DNA from: Hasllibacter halocynthiae
GTDB taxonomy: Bacteria > Pseudomonadota > Alphaproteobacteria > Rhodobacterales > Rhodobacteraceae
Assembly (NCBI RefSeq): GCF_003003095.1
Contig: NZ_PVTT01000001.1
Location: 992,001-1,056,000, forward strand
Length of the DNA stretch: 64,000 nt
Direction of reading: 5' to 3'
Part shown: piece after piece, positions 36,373 to 45,077 of the stretch
Layout: each line of letters opens with the position of its first letter
Position numbering within the stretch: position 1 is the first letter of the stretch
Position numbers and translations under genes: made by a program
Notes under the pieces: model-generated
What the model was told of the DNA's origin: nothing
Seen by the model: the letters and a program-made list of their open reading frames with translations, nothing else
Database searches by the model: none

Positions 36373-36455
36373 CTGGTTCTCCATGCCCCGAATGCGCTTC
36401 GGGGCCTTCGCTATCGATGTCGTCCCCGGCAGGCCGGGGGCGGCGGGGCCGGCGG

Positions 36456-37763
36456 CTACTCCGCCGCGACCTTCACGCTCGGGTTGTTGGGGTGGGTCGT
36501 CCAGTCCGCTGGCTCCGCCCGGACCTCGCGGCCCGTGCGGGGATCGATCGTGCCGGGGGCGAGGCGTTCCATGGTGATGCAGCCTTCGACCGGGCAGACG
36601 TCCACGCAGAGGTTGCAGGCCACGCATTCGGCGTCGATCACGCTGAAGGTCCTGTCGGGCGAGACGGCGATGGCCTGGTGGGACGTGTCCTCGCAGGCGG
36701 CGTAGCAGCGGCCGCACTTGATGCAGAGGTCGGGATCGATCCGGGCCTTGGTCACGTATTCGAGGTTCAGGCGCTGCCAGTCCGTGACGTTCGGCACCGC
36801 GCGGCCCGACACCTCCATGGGGGAGACATAGCCTTTCGCGTCCATCCAGTCCGACAGGCCCTGCGTCATCTCCTTGATGATGCCGAACCCGTAGGTCATC
36901 GCCGCCGTGCAGACCTGAACCGTGCCGGCGCCGAGGGCCAGGAACTCGGCCGCGTCGCGCCAAGTGGTCACGCCGCCGATGCCGCTGATGGGGATGTTCC
37001 CGCATTCGGGGTCGCGCGCGATGTCGGCGACCATGTGCAGCGCGATGGGCTTCACCGCCGGCCCGCAATAGCCGCCATGCGTGCCCTTGCCGTCGATGGT
37101 CGGCTCGGGCGCCATGTCGTCGAGGTCGACGGAGGTGATCGAGTTGATCGTGTTGATGAGGCTGACAGCGTCGGCCCCGCCCTTCACCGCCGCCCGCGCG
37201 CTGTGCCGCACGTCCGTGATGTTGGGTGTCAGCTTCACGATCACCGGCATCCGGGTGTGCTTCTTGCACCAGCGGGCGACCATCTCGACGTATTCGGGGA
37301 CCTGGCCCACGGCCGAACCCATGCCCCGTTCGCTCATGCCGTGGGGGCAGCCGAAGTTCAGCTCGATCCCGTCGGCGCCGGTCGCCTCCACGCGGGGGAG
37401 GATCGCCTTCCAGGCGGCCTCCTCGCACGGGACCATGATCGATACGATCATCGCCCGGTCTGGGAAGTCGCGCTTGACGGCCTTGATCTCGCGCAGGTTC
37501 ACCTCGAGCGGGCGGTCGGTGATCAGCTCGATGTTGTTGAGGCCGAGGAGGCGGCGGTCCGCGCCGTAGACCGCGCCGTAGCGGGGGCCGTTCACGTTGA
37601 CGACGGGCGGCCCCTCCTCGCCCAGGGTCTTCCAGACGACCCCGCCCCAGCCCGCGGCGAACGCGCGGCGGACGTTGTACTCCTTGTCCGTGGGCGGGGC
37701 GGAGGCCAGCCAGAACGGGTTGGGGGAGCGGATGCCGATGAAGTCGGTGGTGAGGTCTGCCAT
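36456..37763 (-). CDS. preA: NAD-dependent dihydropyrimidine dehydrogenase subunit PreA
   Basis: A 435-residue protein. The FMN-binding dihydroorotate dehydrogenase-like barrel covers about 1-320 and includes NPFWLASAPPTDKEYNVRRA and NFGCPHGMSERGMGSAVGQ with the active-site loop cysteine. A C-terminal ferredoxin domain has two 4Fe-4S motifs, CIKCGRCYAACED and CVACNLCVDVCP. With PreT it reduces uracil and thymine to the 5,6-dihydro forms. It starts 17 bases after preT, with GGAGGAGG before the ATG. Confidence 0.95.
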   Translation of the reverse strand: MADLTTDFIGIRSPNPFWLASAPPTDKEYNVRRAFAAGWGGVVWKTLGEEGPPVVNVNGPRYGAVYGADRRLLGLNNIELITDRPLEVNLREIKAVKRDFPDRAMIVSIMVPCEEAAWKAILPRVEATGADGIELNFGCPHGMSERGMGSAVGQVPEYVEMVARWCKKHTRMPVIVKLTPNITDVRHSARAAVKGGADAVSLINTINSITSVDLDDMAPEPTIDGKGTHGGYCGPAVKPIALHMVADIARDPECGNIPISGIGGVTTWRDAAEFLALGAGTVQVCTAAMTYGFGIIKEMTQGLSDWMDAKGYVSPMEVSGRAVPNVTDWQRLNLEYVTKARIDPDLCIKCGRCYAACEDTSHQAIAVSPDRTFSVIDAECVACNLCVDVCPVEGCITMERLAPGTIDPRTGREVRAEPADWTTHPNNPSVKVAAE

Positions 37764-37780
37764 GGTCGCGCCTCCTCCTC

Positions 37781-39202
37781 TCAGCCGTGGGTTCCGGGGT
37801 GCGGGGTCTCGCCGTGAGGCGGGGCGTCGATGCCGCGCAGGGGCTCGGCCACGAGGGCGCCGGTGCGGGCCGGGGCCGCGGCCATCAGGACGGCGTGGAT
37901 GTCCTCGGCCGCGTCGCGGCCCTGCGCCACCGCCGTGACCGTCAGGTCGTCGCCCGCGGGCGTGCAGTCGCCGCCGGCCCAGACGCCGGGCAGCGAGGTG
38001 CGCCCCCGCGCGTCCGCCGCGATCTTGCCGCCGTCCGTCTCCAGCCCGTCGGGCAAGCCGTCGGCGACCTGGCCGATCGCGCGCAGGAGCTGGTCGCAGG
38101 CCAGGCGCAGCACCTCGCCCGTGGGCTGCATGTCGTCGCCGACCCGGTCGACGATCAGCTCGGCGACGGCGCCGTTCCCCACGATCTCGCGCAGGACGGC
38201 CCGGTCGAGGATCCGCACGCCCTTCGAGGTCGCGAGGTCCTGCTCCCAGCGGGAGGCGGGCATGCGGTCCTGCGCCCGGCGGTAGAGGATCGTGACCGTC
38301 CCGGCCCCCAGCAGCTTGGATTGCACGGCGGCGTCCACCGCCGTCATGCCGCCGCCGACCACCACCACGTCGCCGCCCACCGGCAGCGCGCCGAGGTCCG
38401 AGGACTGGCGCAGGTCGGCGATGAAGTGCACCGCCTCGCCCTGCCCGGCCTTGTCGTCGCCGGGCCCCTTCCAGGCGCGCGTCCCGCCGAGGCCCATGCC
38501 GAGGAAGACGGCGTCGAACTCGCCCCGCAGCGTGTCGAGGGAGATGTCGCTGCCCAGCCGGTGCTCCTCGCGGATCTCGATCCCGCCGATCCGCAGCAGC
38601 CAGTCGACTTCGGCCTGGGCGAAGCCGTCCGGGGTCTTGTAGGCGGCGATGCCGTACTCGTTCAGCCCGCCGGGCTTGGGCCGGGCCTCGAAGATCACGA
38701 CGTCGTGACCCCGCATCGCCACGCGGTGCGCGCAGGAGAGGCCGGCGGGGCCCGCGCCGACCACCGCGACGCGGCGGCCGGTGGATGCGGCTCGCTCGTA
38801 GGGATGGACCCCTTGGGTCATCAGCGTGTCGGTGGCGTAGCGCTGCAGGCGCCCGATCTCGACCGGCCTACCCTCGGCGGCCTCGCGGACGCAGGCCTCC
38901 TCGCAGAGGGTCTCGGTCGGGCAGACGCGGGCGCACATCCCGCCGAGGACGTTCTGGTCCCAGATCGTCTTGGCGGCGCTTCCCGGCTGGCCCGCCTGGA
39001 TCTGCCGGATGAAGAGGGGGATGTCGATCGCCGTCGGGCAGGCCGTGATGCAGGGCGCGTCGTAGCAGAAGTAGCAGCGGTCGGCGGCCACCCGCGCCTC
39101 ATGCGCGTCGTAGAGCGGGTGGAGGTCGCCGAAGTCGCGCTCCAGCTCCTCGGGCGTGCGGCGCCCGGACTTCCAGCTGCCTGCCTGCGATCCATCGGCC
39201 AT
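37781..39202 (-). CDS. preT: NAD(P)-dependent dihydropyrimidine dehydrogenase subunit PreT
   Basis: A 473-residue flavoprotein related to the glutamate synthase small subunit. N-terminal Fe-S cysteines lie in CYFCYDAPCITACP and CARVCPTETLCEEAC. The FAD site is VAVVGAGPAGLSCAHR and the NAD(P) site is VVVVGGGMTAVDAAV. It passes electrons from NAD(P)H to PreA. It is the first gene of the pyrimidine operon, with GGGAGGAGG 7 bases from the ATG. The 55-base gap from sitD leaves room for a compact promoter. Confidence 0.94.
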   Translation of the reverse strand: MADGSQAGSWKSGRRTPEELERDFGDLHPLYDAHEARVAADRCYFCYDAPCITACPTAIDIPLFIRQIQAGQPGSAAKTIWDQNVLGGMCARVCPTETLCEEACVREAAEGRPVEIGRLQRYATDTLMTQGVHPYERAASTGRRVAVVGAGPAGLSCAHRVAMRGHDVVIFEARPKPGGLNEYGIAAYKTPDGFAQAEVDWLLRIGGIEIREEHRLGSDISLDTLRGEFDAVFLGMGLGGTRAWKGPGDDKAGQGEAVHFIADLRQSSDLGALPVGGDVVVVGGGMTAVDAAVQSKLLGAGTVTILYRRAQDRMPASRWEQDLATSKGVRILDRAVLREIVGNGAVAELIVDRVGDDMQPTGEVLRLACDQLLRAIGQVADGLPDGLETDGGKIAADARGRTSLPGVWAGGDCTPAGDDLTVTAVAQGRDAAEDIHAVLMAAAPARTGALVAEPLRGIDAPPHGETPHPGTHG

Positions 39203-39257
39203 GTGCGTCCTCCTCCCGCTGGGGAAAGCCTCGCACGTCGCGGATTTTTTGCAAGCC

Positions 39258-40103
39258 TCAGGTGCGGGCGCGGATGGTCGCGCGCACGAAGGCCGCCACG
39301 AATGTCAGCGTCAGCAGGAGCACGATGGTCGGCGCCGGCGCGCTGTCGATGAAGAAGCTGAGGTAGACGCCCAGCACCCCGGCCACGACGGAGATCAGGG
39401 TCGCGACCGACAGCATCGCCCCGAGGCGCCGCGTCACGAGAAAGGCGATGGCGCCGGGCGCGATCAGGATCGCGATGGCCAGGATCAGCCCGACCGCCTT
39501 CAGCGCCGCCACCACCGTCGCCGACAGCGCGGCCAGCAGCCCGTAGCGCAGCGTCCGGGTCCGAAGGCCCACGGCCCGCGCCTGCACCGGATCGAACGCC
39601 ACCAGCGCGAGATCCCGCCAGGAGAGGAGGATCCACGCCGTCACGACCACCGCTATCCCCAGCGCCGTCCAGAGGTCCACGGGCAGGATGCCCAGCATGT
39701 CGCCGAAGAGGATATGGTCGAGGTGAAGCTCGGTCCGGACGGCGGCGTAGAGCACGATCCCGATGGCGAACATCCCCGAGAAGACGACGCCCATCACCGT
39801 GTCGCGCTTGACGCGCGCGTTCTCGTCGATCCATCCGACGAGCAGGGCGCAGCCCATCCCGGCCACGAAGGCCCCGATCGTGATCCCCGGCCCCGCCGCG
39901 AAGGAGAGGCCGAACGGGATGCCCGCGAGATAGCCGATCACCACGCCCGGCAGCACCGCGTGGCTGACCGCGTCGCCCATCAGGCTGAGGCCCTGCAGCA
40001 CCATGAAGCACGACAGCAGCGCGGCCGGCACCGCGACGATGGCGGCGATCAGCATGGCGTCAGCCATGAAGGGAAGCTGGAAGGGAAGGAGCAGCTCGCT
40101 CAC
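39258..40103 (-). CDS. sitD: Manganese/iron ABC transporter permease SitD
   Basis: A 281-residue ABC-3 family permease with eight to nine TMs. The motifs LQGLSLMGDAVSHAVLPGVV, GILPVDLWTAL and AIAILIAPGAIAFLVTRRLG are typical of metal chelate permeases. GTGA overlaps the sitC stop. It forms the membrane channel with SitC for manganese uptake. It is the last gene of sitABCD. Confidence 0.9.
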   Translation of the reverse strand: MSELLLPFQLPFMADAMLIAAIVAVPAALLSCFMVLQGLSLMGDAVSHAVLPGVVIGYLAGIPFGLSFAAGPGITIGAFVAGMGCALLVGWIDENARVKRDTVMGVVFSGMFAIGIVLYAAVRTELHLDHILFGDMLGILPVDLWTALGIAVVVTAWILLSWRDLALVAFDPVQARAVGLRTRTLRYGLLAALSATVVAALKAVGLILAIAILIAPGAIAFLVTRRLGAMLSVATLISVVAGVLGVYLSFFIDSAPAPTIVLLLTLTFVAAFVRATIRART

Positions 40104-40936
40104 GACCGGGCCCTGCGGCGGGCGGCCAGGAGGCCGTGCACCGGCGCGAAGAGGAAGGCCAGCGCGAAGATCGTTGTCTGGAGGACGACGATCACCCCCC
40201 CCGTCGCCCCGTCGAGGAAGTAGGAGAGGTAGGCCCCCGCCGCCGACGTCCCGGCCCCGATCGCGACGGCGAGCGTGACGAGGCGTCCGAACCGGTCCGT
40301 CAGCAGATAGGCCGTCGCGCCCGGGGTCACGACCATCGCGATCACGAGGAACGCGCCCACCGTCTGCAGCGCGGCCACCGTGGACGCGGCGAGCAGCGCG
40401 AAGAAGAGGACGCGGTAGGCCCCCGTGGGCAGGCCGATGGAGCGGGCGTGGGCCTCGTCGAAGAAGACGAGCACGAAGTCGCGCCACTTCAGCAGCAGGA
40501 TCGTCATCGTCACCCCTCCGATCGCCGCGAGCTGCGCCGTGTCCGCCGGCGAGATCGCCAGGACGTTGCCCAGCGTGATCGTCTGCACGTCCACCGACGC
40601 GGGCGAGAGCGAGACCATGAAGAGGCCGAGCCCGAAGAAGGAGGTGAAGATGAGGCCGATGATCGCGTCCTCGCGCAGGCCCGTCCGTTGGTTGAGGAAG
40701 AGCATCGCGCCCGCCGCCATCCCGCCGGAGAGGAACGCGCCGATGGCGAAGGGCAGCCCCAGGATGTAGGCCCCCGCGACGCCAGGCACGATCGAGTGGG
40801 CCAGCGCGTCGCCGATCAGCGACCAGCCCTTCAGCGTCAGGAAGGCCGAGAGGAAGGCGCAGACCGCGCCCGTCAGGGCCGACACCCAGATGGCGTTCAC
40901 CATGTAGCCGTAGGAGAAGGGCTCGAGCAGGCTCAT
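40100..40936 (-). CDS. sitC: Manganese/iron ABC transporter permease SitC
   Basis: A 278-residue ABC-3 family permease with KGWSLIGDALAHSIVPGVAG, an ISPADTAQL-type loop and VIAMVVTPGATAYLLTDRFG. GGAGGGGGGAGG-like sequence precedes the ATG. It pairs with SitD in the inner membrane, and the length is normal. Its start lies 67 bases after the sitB stop. Confidence 0.9.
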   Translation of the reverse strand: MSLLEPFSYGYMVNAIWVSALTGAVCAFLSAFLTLKGWSLIGDALAHSIVPGVAGAYILGLPFAIGAFLSGGMAAGAMLFLNQRTGLREDAIIGLIFTSFFGLGLFMVSLSPASVDVQTITLGNVLAISPADTAQLAAIGGVTMTILLLKWRDFVLVFFDEAHARSIGLPTGAYRVLFFALLAASTVAALQTVGAFLVIAMVVTPGATAYLLTDRFGRLVTLAVAIGAGTSAAGAYLSYFLDGATGGVIVVLQTTIFALAFLFAPVHGLLAARRRARS

Positions 40937-41003
40937 GCGCCCTCCCCCCTCCGGGCGGCGGCGCGGGAGGGCGCGCGCGGCGACCCCGGGTGCGGGGCGC
41001 GGG

Positions 41004-41888
41004 TCACTCGCCGTCCTCCGCATCCGCCCGGGCGTGCTCGTCGTCGTAGAGGACGAGCGGCCGCTCGTCGTCGGAGATCACCGTGACGCGGCGCGCGTCC
41101 TCCTCGTGGTCGTCGTGAAGGTCCGCGCCCTCCAGGACGAAGTGGCGCAGCACGCCGCCGAAGGCCTCGGCGAGGTTCTCGCGCGTGAAGACGAGGTCGG
41201 TCAGCCCCGCGGCGAGGACGGTGCCCCGCACCATCACCACCCGGTCGCAGAACGCGGGGACCGAGCCGAGGTTGTGGGTCGAGACCAGCATCACGCGCCC
41301 CTCCGCACGCAGGTCGCGCAGCAGGTCCACGATCGCGTCCTCCGTCTTCACGTCGACGCCGGTGAAGGGCTCGTCGAGGAGGATGACCTTCGCCTCCTGC
41401 GCCAGGGCGCGGGCGAGGAAGACGCGCTTGCGCTGCCCGCCGGACAGCTCGCCGATCTGGCGGTCGCGGAACTCGGACATGCTGACCCGTTCCAGGGCGG
41501 CGTCCACGGCAGCCCGGTCGGCGGCCGAGGCGCGGCGCAGGAAGCCCATGCGGCCGTAGCGCCCCATCATGACGACGTCCTCGACCAGGACGGGAAAGGC
41601 CCAGTCGACCTCCTCGGCCTGGGGGACGTAGGCGACGAGGTTCTCCTTCAGGGCCTTGTCCACCGGACGGCCCAGGATGCGGATCGTGCCGTCGCGGGCG
41701 GGCAGAAGGCCCATGATCGCCTTGAAGAGGGTCGACTTGCCCGCGCCGTTCACCCCCACGAGGGCGGTGATGGTCCCCTCGGGGATCGCGAAGGAGGCGT
41801 CGCGCAGCGCGACGAGGCCGTTGCGATACGCGACGGTCAACCCCTCGACGGCGATCCCCTCGCGCGTGCCGGGGATGCTGTCCTTCAC
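41004..41888 (-). CDS. sitB: Manganese/iron ABC transporter ATPase SitB
   Basis: A 294-residue ATPase with Walker [10 protein letters not shown], signature LSGGQRKR, Walker [13 protein letters not shown] and the MntB/SitB-like [20 protein letters not shown]. The C-terminal 60 residues are rich in Asp, Glu and His ([25 protein letters not shown]), longer than usual and possibly metal-sensing. The GTG start overlaps the sitA stop (GTGA). Confidence 0.93.
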   Translation of the reverse strand: MKDSIPGTREGIAVEGLTVAYRNGLVALRDASFAIPEGTITALVGVNGAGKSTLFKAIMGLLPARDGTIRILGRPVDKALKENLVAYVPQAEEVDWAFPVLVEDVVMMGRYGRMGFLRRASAADRAAVDAALERVSMSEFRDRQIGELSGGQRKRVFLARALAQEAKVILLDEPFTGVDVKTEDAIVDLLRDLRAEGRVMLVSTHNLGSVPAFCDRVVMVRGTVLAAGLTDLVFTRENLAEAFGGVLRHFVLEGADLHDDHEEDARRVTVISDDERPLVLYDDEHARADAEDGE

Positions 41889-42751
41889 TCGGACAGGCCC
41901 CCGGCGATGGTGCCGATGGTGACGCGCAGGAGGTCGAGATAGGTCGGCACCGGCCCGTCCGCCTCCGACAGCGAGTCGACGTAGAGGATGCCGCCGTACT
42001 CGGCCCCCGTCTCGCGGGCGACTTGAAACGCGGGCTCGGGCGGGACGGTGGATTCGGAGAAGACGGCCGGCACGTCGTTCGCCCGCACCGTGTCGATCAC
42101 CGCCCGCATCTGCGAGGGCGAGCCCTGCTGGTCTGCGTTGATCGGCCAGATGAACGCCTCGTTCAGGCCCAGGTCGCGCGCGAGGTAGGAGAACGCGCCC
42201 TCGGAGGTGACGAGCCAGCGCCGCCCTTCGGGAAGCGCGGCGATCGCGTCCACCGCCTCGCCCACCGTCTCCTCGATCTCATCGACGTAGGCGGCGGCGT
42301 TGGCGCGGTAGTACTCGGCGTTCTCGGGGTCCGCCTCGGCGAACGCCTCGGCGATGTTGTCGACGTAGACGCGCGCGCCTTCCAGCCCCATCCAGGCGTG
42401 CGGGTTCGGCCGCCCGTCATAGGACCCGCCCGAGATCGAAATCGGCTCGATCCCCTCGGAGACCTCGACCGCGGGGACGTCGCGCAGATTGCGAAAGAAG
42501 CGATCGAACCACAGCTCGAGGTTCATGCCGTTGTAGAGGATCAGGTCCGCGTCCTGCACGTCGAGGATGTCGCGAGGCGTGGGCGAGTAGCCGTGAACCT
42601 CCGCCCCCGGCCGGGTGATCGAGGCGACCTCGGCATGCTCGCCGCCGACCTCGCGGGCCATGTCGGCGATGACGGTGAAGGTCGTTGCGACCTTTATGTC
42701 CGCGGCTGCCGGCGTGGCGAGCAGGGCGGTGGCGAGAAGCGTTCTGATCAT
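41885..42751 (-). CDS. sitA: Manganese/iron ABC transporter binding protein SitA
   Basis: A 288-residue periplasmic metal-binding protein with a signal peptide ([14 protein letters not shown]). Metal ligands fit the manganese type: His53 (EVHGYSPTP), His118 (NPHAWMG), Glu184 (VTSEGAF) and Asp259 (LYVDSLSE). It delivers Mn(II), or Fe(II), to SitBCD. The promoter region holds two palindromic sites. It is the first gene of sitABCD, 31 bases after arsJ. Confidence 0.93.
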   Translation of the reverse strand: MIRTLLATALLATPAAADIKVATTFTVIADMAREVGGEHAEVASITRPGAEVHGYSPTPRDILDVQDADLILYNGMNLELWFDRFFRNLRDVPAVEVSEGIEPISISGGSYDGRPNPHAWMGLEGARVYVDNIAEAFAEADPENAEYYRANAAAYVDEIEETVGEAVDAIAALPEGRRWLVTSEGAFSYLARDLGLNEAFIWPINADQQGSPSQMRAVIDTVRANDVPAVFSESTVPPEPAFQVARETGAEYGGILYVDSLSEADGPVPTYLDLLRVTIGTIAGGLSE

Positions 42752-42762
42752 GGATCACTACC

Positions 42763-42807
42763 TGCGAAGCGTTCGCAAGAAGTCAAGTGGATTGCGAACG
42801 CTTCGCG
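42763..42807 (-). promoter_or_regulatory. Pair of Mur/MntR-like palindromes upstream of sitA
   Basis: TGCGAA-GCG-TTCGCA (42763-42777) is a perfect palindrome. TGCGAA-CGC-TTCGCG (42793-42807) is a near copy in inverted order, 30 bases away centre to centre (three helical turns). The form TGCRAANNNTTYGCA resembles the manganese-responsive Mur boxes of alphaproteobacteria. The first lies between arsJ and sitA, the second inside the last codons of arsJ. Manganese control of sitABCD is the likely role (inference). Confidence 0.6.
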
Positions 42808-44036
42808 AGTTCGGGCAGGCGGCGGGCGGCCGTCATGGACAGCAGCGACAGGACCGCGGCCGCCGACAGGCACGCCGGCAACCCGCCCCACGCGTAGGCG
42901 AGGCCCGACGCCGCCGTGCCGATCAGGCGGCCTGCGGCGTTGGCCATGTAGTAGAAGCCGACGTCCATCGTGATCCGCCCCTCGCCTGCGAAGGCGAGGA
43001 TCAGGTAGGAATGCAGGGACGAGTTCAGCGCGAACGCCACCCCGAACGCCAGGAGCGAGAGCAGGACCAGCGGCACGCGCCACCCCTCCGGCGCCACGCT
43101 GGCGAGGACGGCGAGGCCCGTCACGACCGTGAGCACCCGCGCCCAGTCCACCGCCATCGCGGCGATCTCGGCCACGGACCTGCCCCGCGCGCGCAGGATC
43201 GCGGGCGCGAAGCCCTGCACGGCGCCATAGCCCACGATCCAGAGGGCCATGAACCCGCCCGTCACGAAGAAGGCCGATCCGCCGCCGATCACGGGGGCCA
43301 GCGCCTCGACCAGGAAGAGGGGCAGGCCGACGACGAACCATGCGTCACGCGCGCCGAAGAGGAACATGCGCGCCAGCGACAGCCCGTTGACCGCGCGCGA
43401 AGGGGACAGGACTTGCCGGAACCTCGCGCCCCTGCTCGCCCCCGGCAGCCCCGGCGGCAGGAGAAGGACGACCGCCACCAGGATCGCCCCGAGCCCCGCC
43501 GCCATCGCGAGAAGCGCCGGCACGAAACCCGCCGCCGCCAGCGACGCCGCGCCGAGGAAGAACCCCAGCCCCTTGATCGCGTTCTTCGACCCGGTCAGCG
43601 CCGCGACCCACCGGAAGAGCGCCCCCTCCCCCGCCAGGGCCTTCACGGCGGACTTCGCGGCGGTCTTCGACAGATCCTTGGCCACCCCCGACAGGCCCTG
43701 CACGGCCATCACGTAGGCGACGGAGACCCCGACCGCCCATGCGGGGTCCAGCGCCGCCAGCGCCAGCAGCGCGGCGACCTGGATCGCCAGCCCCGCCTTC
43801 AGGGTCGCGGCCAGCCCGAACCGCGTCCCGAGGAACCCCGCCGCGAGGTTAGTCGCGACCCCCGCGATCTCGTAGAGGAGGAACAGCCCGGCGAGTTGCA
43901 GCGGCGTGAACCCCAGGGTGTGGAAGTGCAGCAGGACCAGCATCCGCAGGGCGCCGTCCGTCAGCATGAACGCCCAGTAGGCCGCCGTCACGGCCGCGAA
44001 GGCGCGCAGGGGCGCGCCCTCGGCCCCGGCGCTCAG
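42783..44036 (-). CDS. arsJ: ArsJ organoarsenical efflux MFS transporter
   Basis: A 12-TM major facilitator of about 417 residues. The AYWAFMLTDGALRMLVLLHF start, FTPLQLAGLFLLYEIAGVAT, GVAKDLSKTAAKSAVKAL and GSKNAIKGLGFFLG are ArsJ hallmarks. ArsJ exports 1-arseno-3-phosphoglycerate, made by the adjacent GAPDH from arsenate. The start is uncertain: CTG at 44036 overlaps the GAPDH stop and has GGAG upstream; GTG at 43991 is the next usual codon. No arsR or arsC is adjacent. Confidence 0.88.
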   Translation of the reverse strand: MSAGAEGAPLRAFAAVTAAYWAFMLTDGALRMLVLLHFHTLGFTPLQLAGLFLLYEIAGVATNLAAGFLGTRFGLAATLKAGLAIQVAALLALAALDPAWAVGVSVAYVMAVQGLSGVAKDLSKTAAKSAVKALAGEGALFRWVAALTGSKNAIKGLGFFLGAASLAAAGFVPALLAMAAGLGAILVAVVLLLPPGLPGASRGARFRQVLSPSRAVNGLSLARMFLFGARDAWFVVGLPLFLVEALAPVIGGGSAFFVTGGFMALWIVGYGAVQGFAPAILRARGRSVAEIAAMAVDWARVLTVVTGLAVLASVAPEGWRVPLVLLSLLAFGVAFALNSSLHSYLILAFAGEGRITMDVGFYYMANAAGRLIGTAASGLAYAWGGLPACLSAAAVLSLLSMTAARRLPELAKRSQST

Positions 44037-45013
44037 AGGACCATCTCCACCAGGTCGGCGAGGCGCGCGGAATACCCCATCTCGTTGTCGTACCACGCGA
44101 AGAGCTTCGCCTGCGTGCCGCCCGTCACCCGCGTCAGCGGCCCATCCACCACGGCGCTGCGCCGGTCGCCGGTGTAGTCCGCGCTGACGAGAGGCCGATC
44201 CTCGTAGCCCAGGATGCCTGCCAGCGGCCCCGCCGCGGCCTCGCACAGGACGCCGTTCACCTCCTCCACGGCAACCTCCCGCTCCAGCTCGAAGGTCATG
44301 TCGGTCAGCGAGCCCTCCGTCACCGGCACCCGGACCGCCAACCCGTCGAGCCGCCCTTCCAGCGCCGGGAAGATGCGCCCGATCGCCTTGGCCGAGCCCG
44401 AGGAGGTCGGGATGAGCGAGTGCATGGCCGAGCGCGCGCGCCGCAGGTCTTTGTGCGGCGCATCCACGATCGTCTGCGTGTTCGTGACGTCGTGGATCGT
44501 CGTGTAGGAGCCGTGCCGGATGCCGAAGGCCTCTTGGACGACCTTCACCACGGGGGCGAGGCAGTTGGTCGTGCAGGAGGCGCCCGTCACCAGCCATTCG
44601 CCGCCATAGGTCCCGTGGTTGACGCCGAAGCAGATCTCCGGCGCGCCGCCGTCCTTCACGGGGGCCGAGAGCACGACCTTGCCCGCCCTGCCTCGATAGG
44701 GGGCCAGCTGCGCCTGGGTGCGGAACATGCCCGTGCAGTCCACCGCGACATCGACCCCGTCCAGGGGAAGATCCTCGATCCGGCGGTGGGCCGTGACCGG
44801 CACCCGGTGCCCGTCCAGCACGAGGGCGTCGCCGACGGTCCCGACATCGCCGCCCCACCGGCCCTGGACGCTGTCGAACTCCATCAGGTGGGCGAGGGCC
44901 CGGGCGTCGCCGGCGACCTCGTTCACGCCGGCAATGGCACCCGCATGGCCACGGTCCGCCAACTCGCGCAGCACCAGCTTCCCGATCCGGCCGAAGCCGT
45001 TCAAGAGGATCAT
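44033..45013 (-). CDS. ArsJ-associated glyceraldehyde-3-phosphate dehydrogenase
   Basis: A 326-residue GAPDH with NAD-binding NGFGRIGKLVLREL, catalytic cysteine in SCTTNCLAP, and WYDNEMGYSARLADLV at the end. The pairing with arsJ marks it as the arsenate-handling GAPDH: it forms 1-arseno-3-phosphoglycerate, which ArsJ exports. A glycolytic GAPDH is probably elsewhere. GGAGGGG precedes the ATG. The upstream space is short and holds the terminator of the ABC operon. Confidence 0.9.
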   Translation of the reverse strand: MILLNGFGRIGKLVLRELADRGHAGAIAGVNEVAGDARALAHLMEFDSVQGRWGGDVGTVGDALVLDGHRVPVTAHRRIEDLPLDGVDVAVDCTGMFRTQAQLAPYRGRAGKVVLSAPVKDGGAPEICFGVNHGTYGGEWLVTGASCTTNCLAPVVKVVQEAFGIRHGSYTTIHDVTNTQTIVDAPHKDLRRARSAMHSLIPTSSGSAKAIGRIFPALEGRLDGLAVRVPVTEGSLTDMTFELEREVAVEEVNGVLCEAAAGPLAGILGYEDRPLVSADYTGDRRSAVVDGPLTRVTGGTQAKLFAWYDNEMGYSARLADLVEMVL

Positions 45014-45034
45014 CCCGCCCCTCCGTTCCGTCCG

Positions 45035-45062
45035 CCCGCCGGATGCCGCGGCATCCGGCGGG
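45035..45062 (-). terminator. Perfect 28-base palindrome, terminator of the polyamine-type ABC operon
   Basis: CCCGCCGGATGC (45035-45046), CGCG loop, GCATCCGGCGGG (45051-45062): a 12-pair stem without mismatch. It lies 15 bases after the last permease stop on the minus strand and 22 bases before the GAPDH start. It probably ends the ABC operon; an operator role for GAPDH-arsJ is possible. Confidence 0.6.
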
Positions 45063-45077
45063 ACGCACGTGAAGGTT

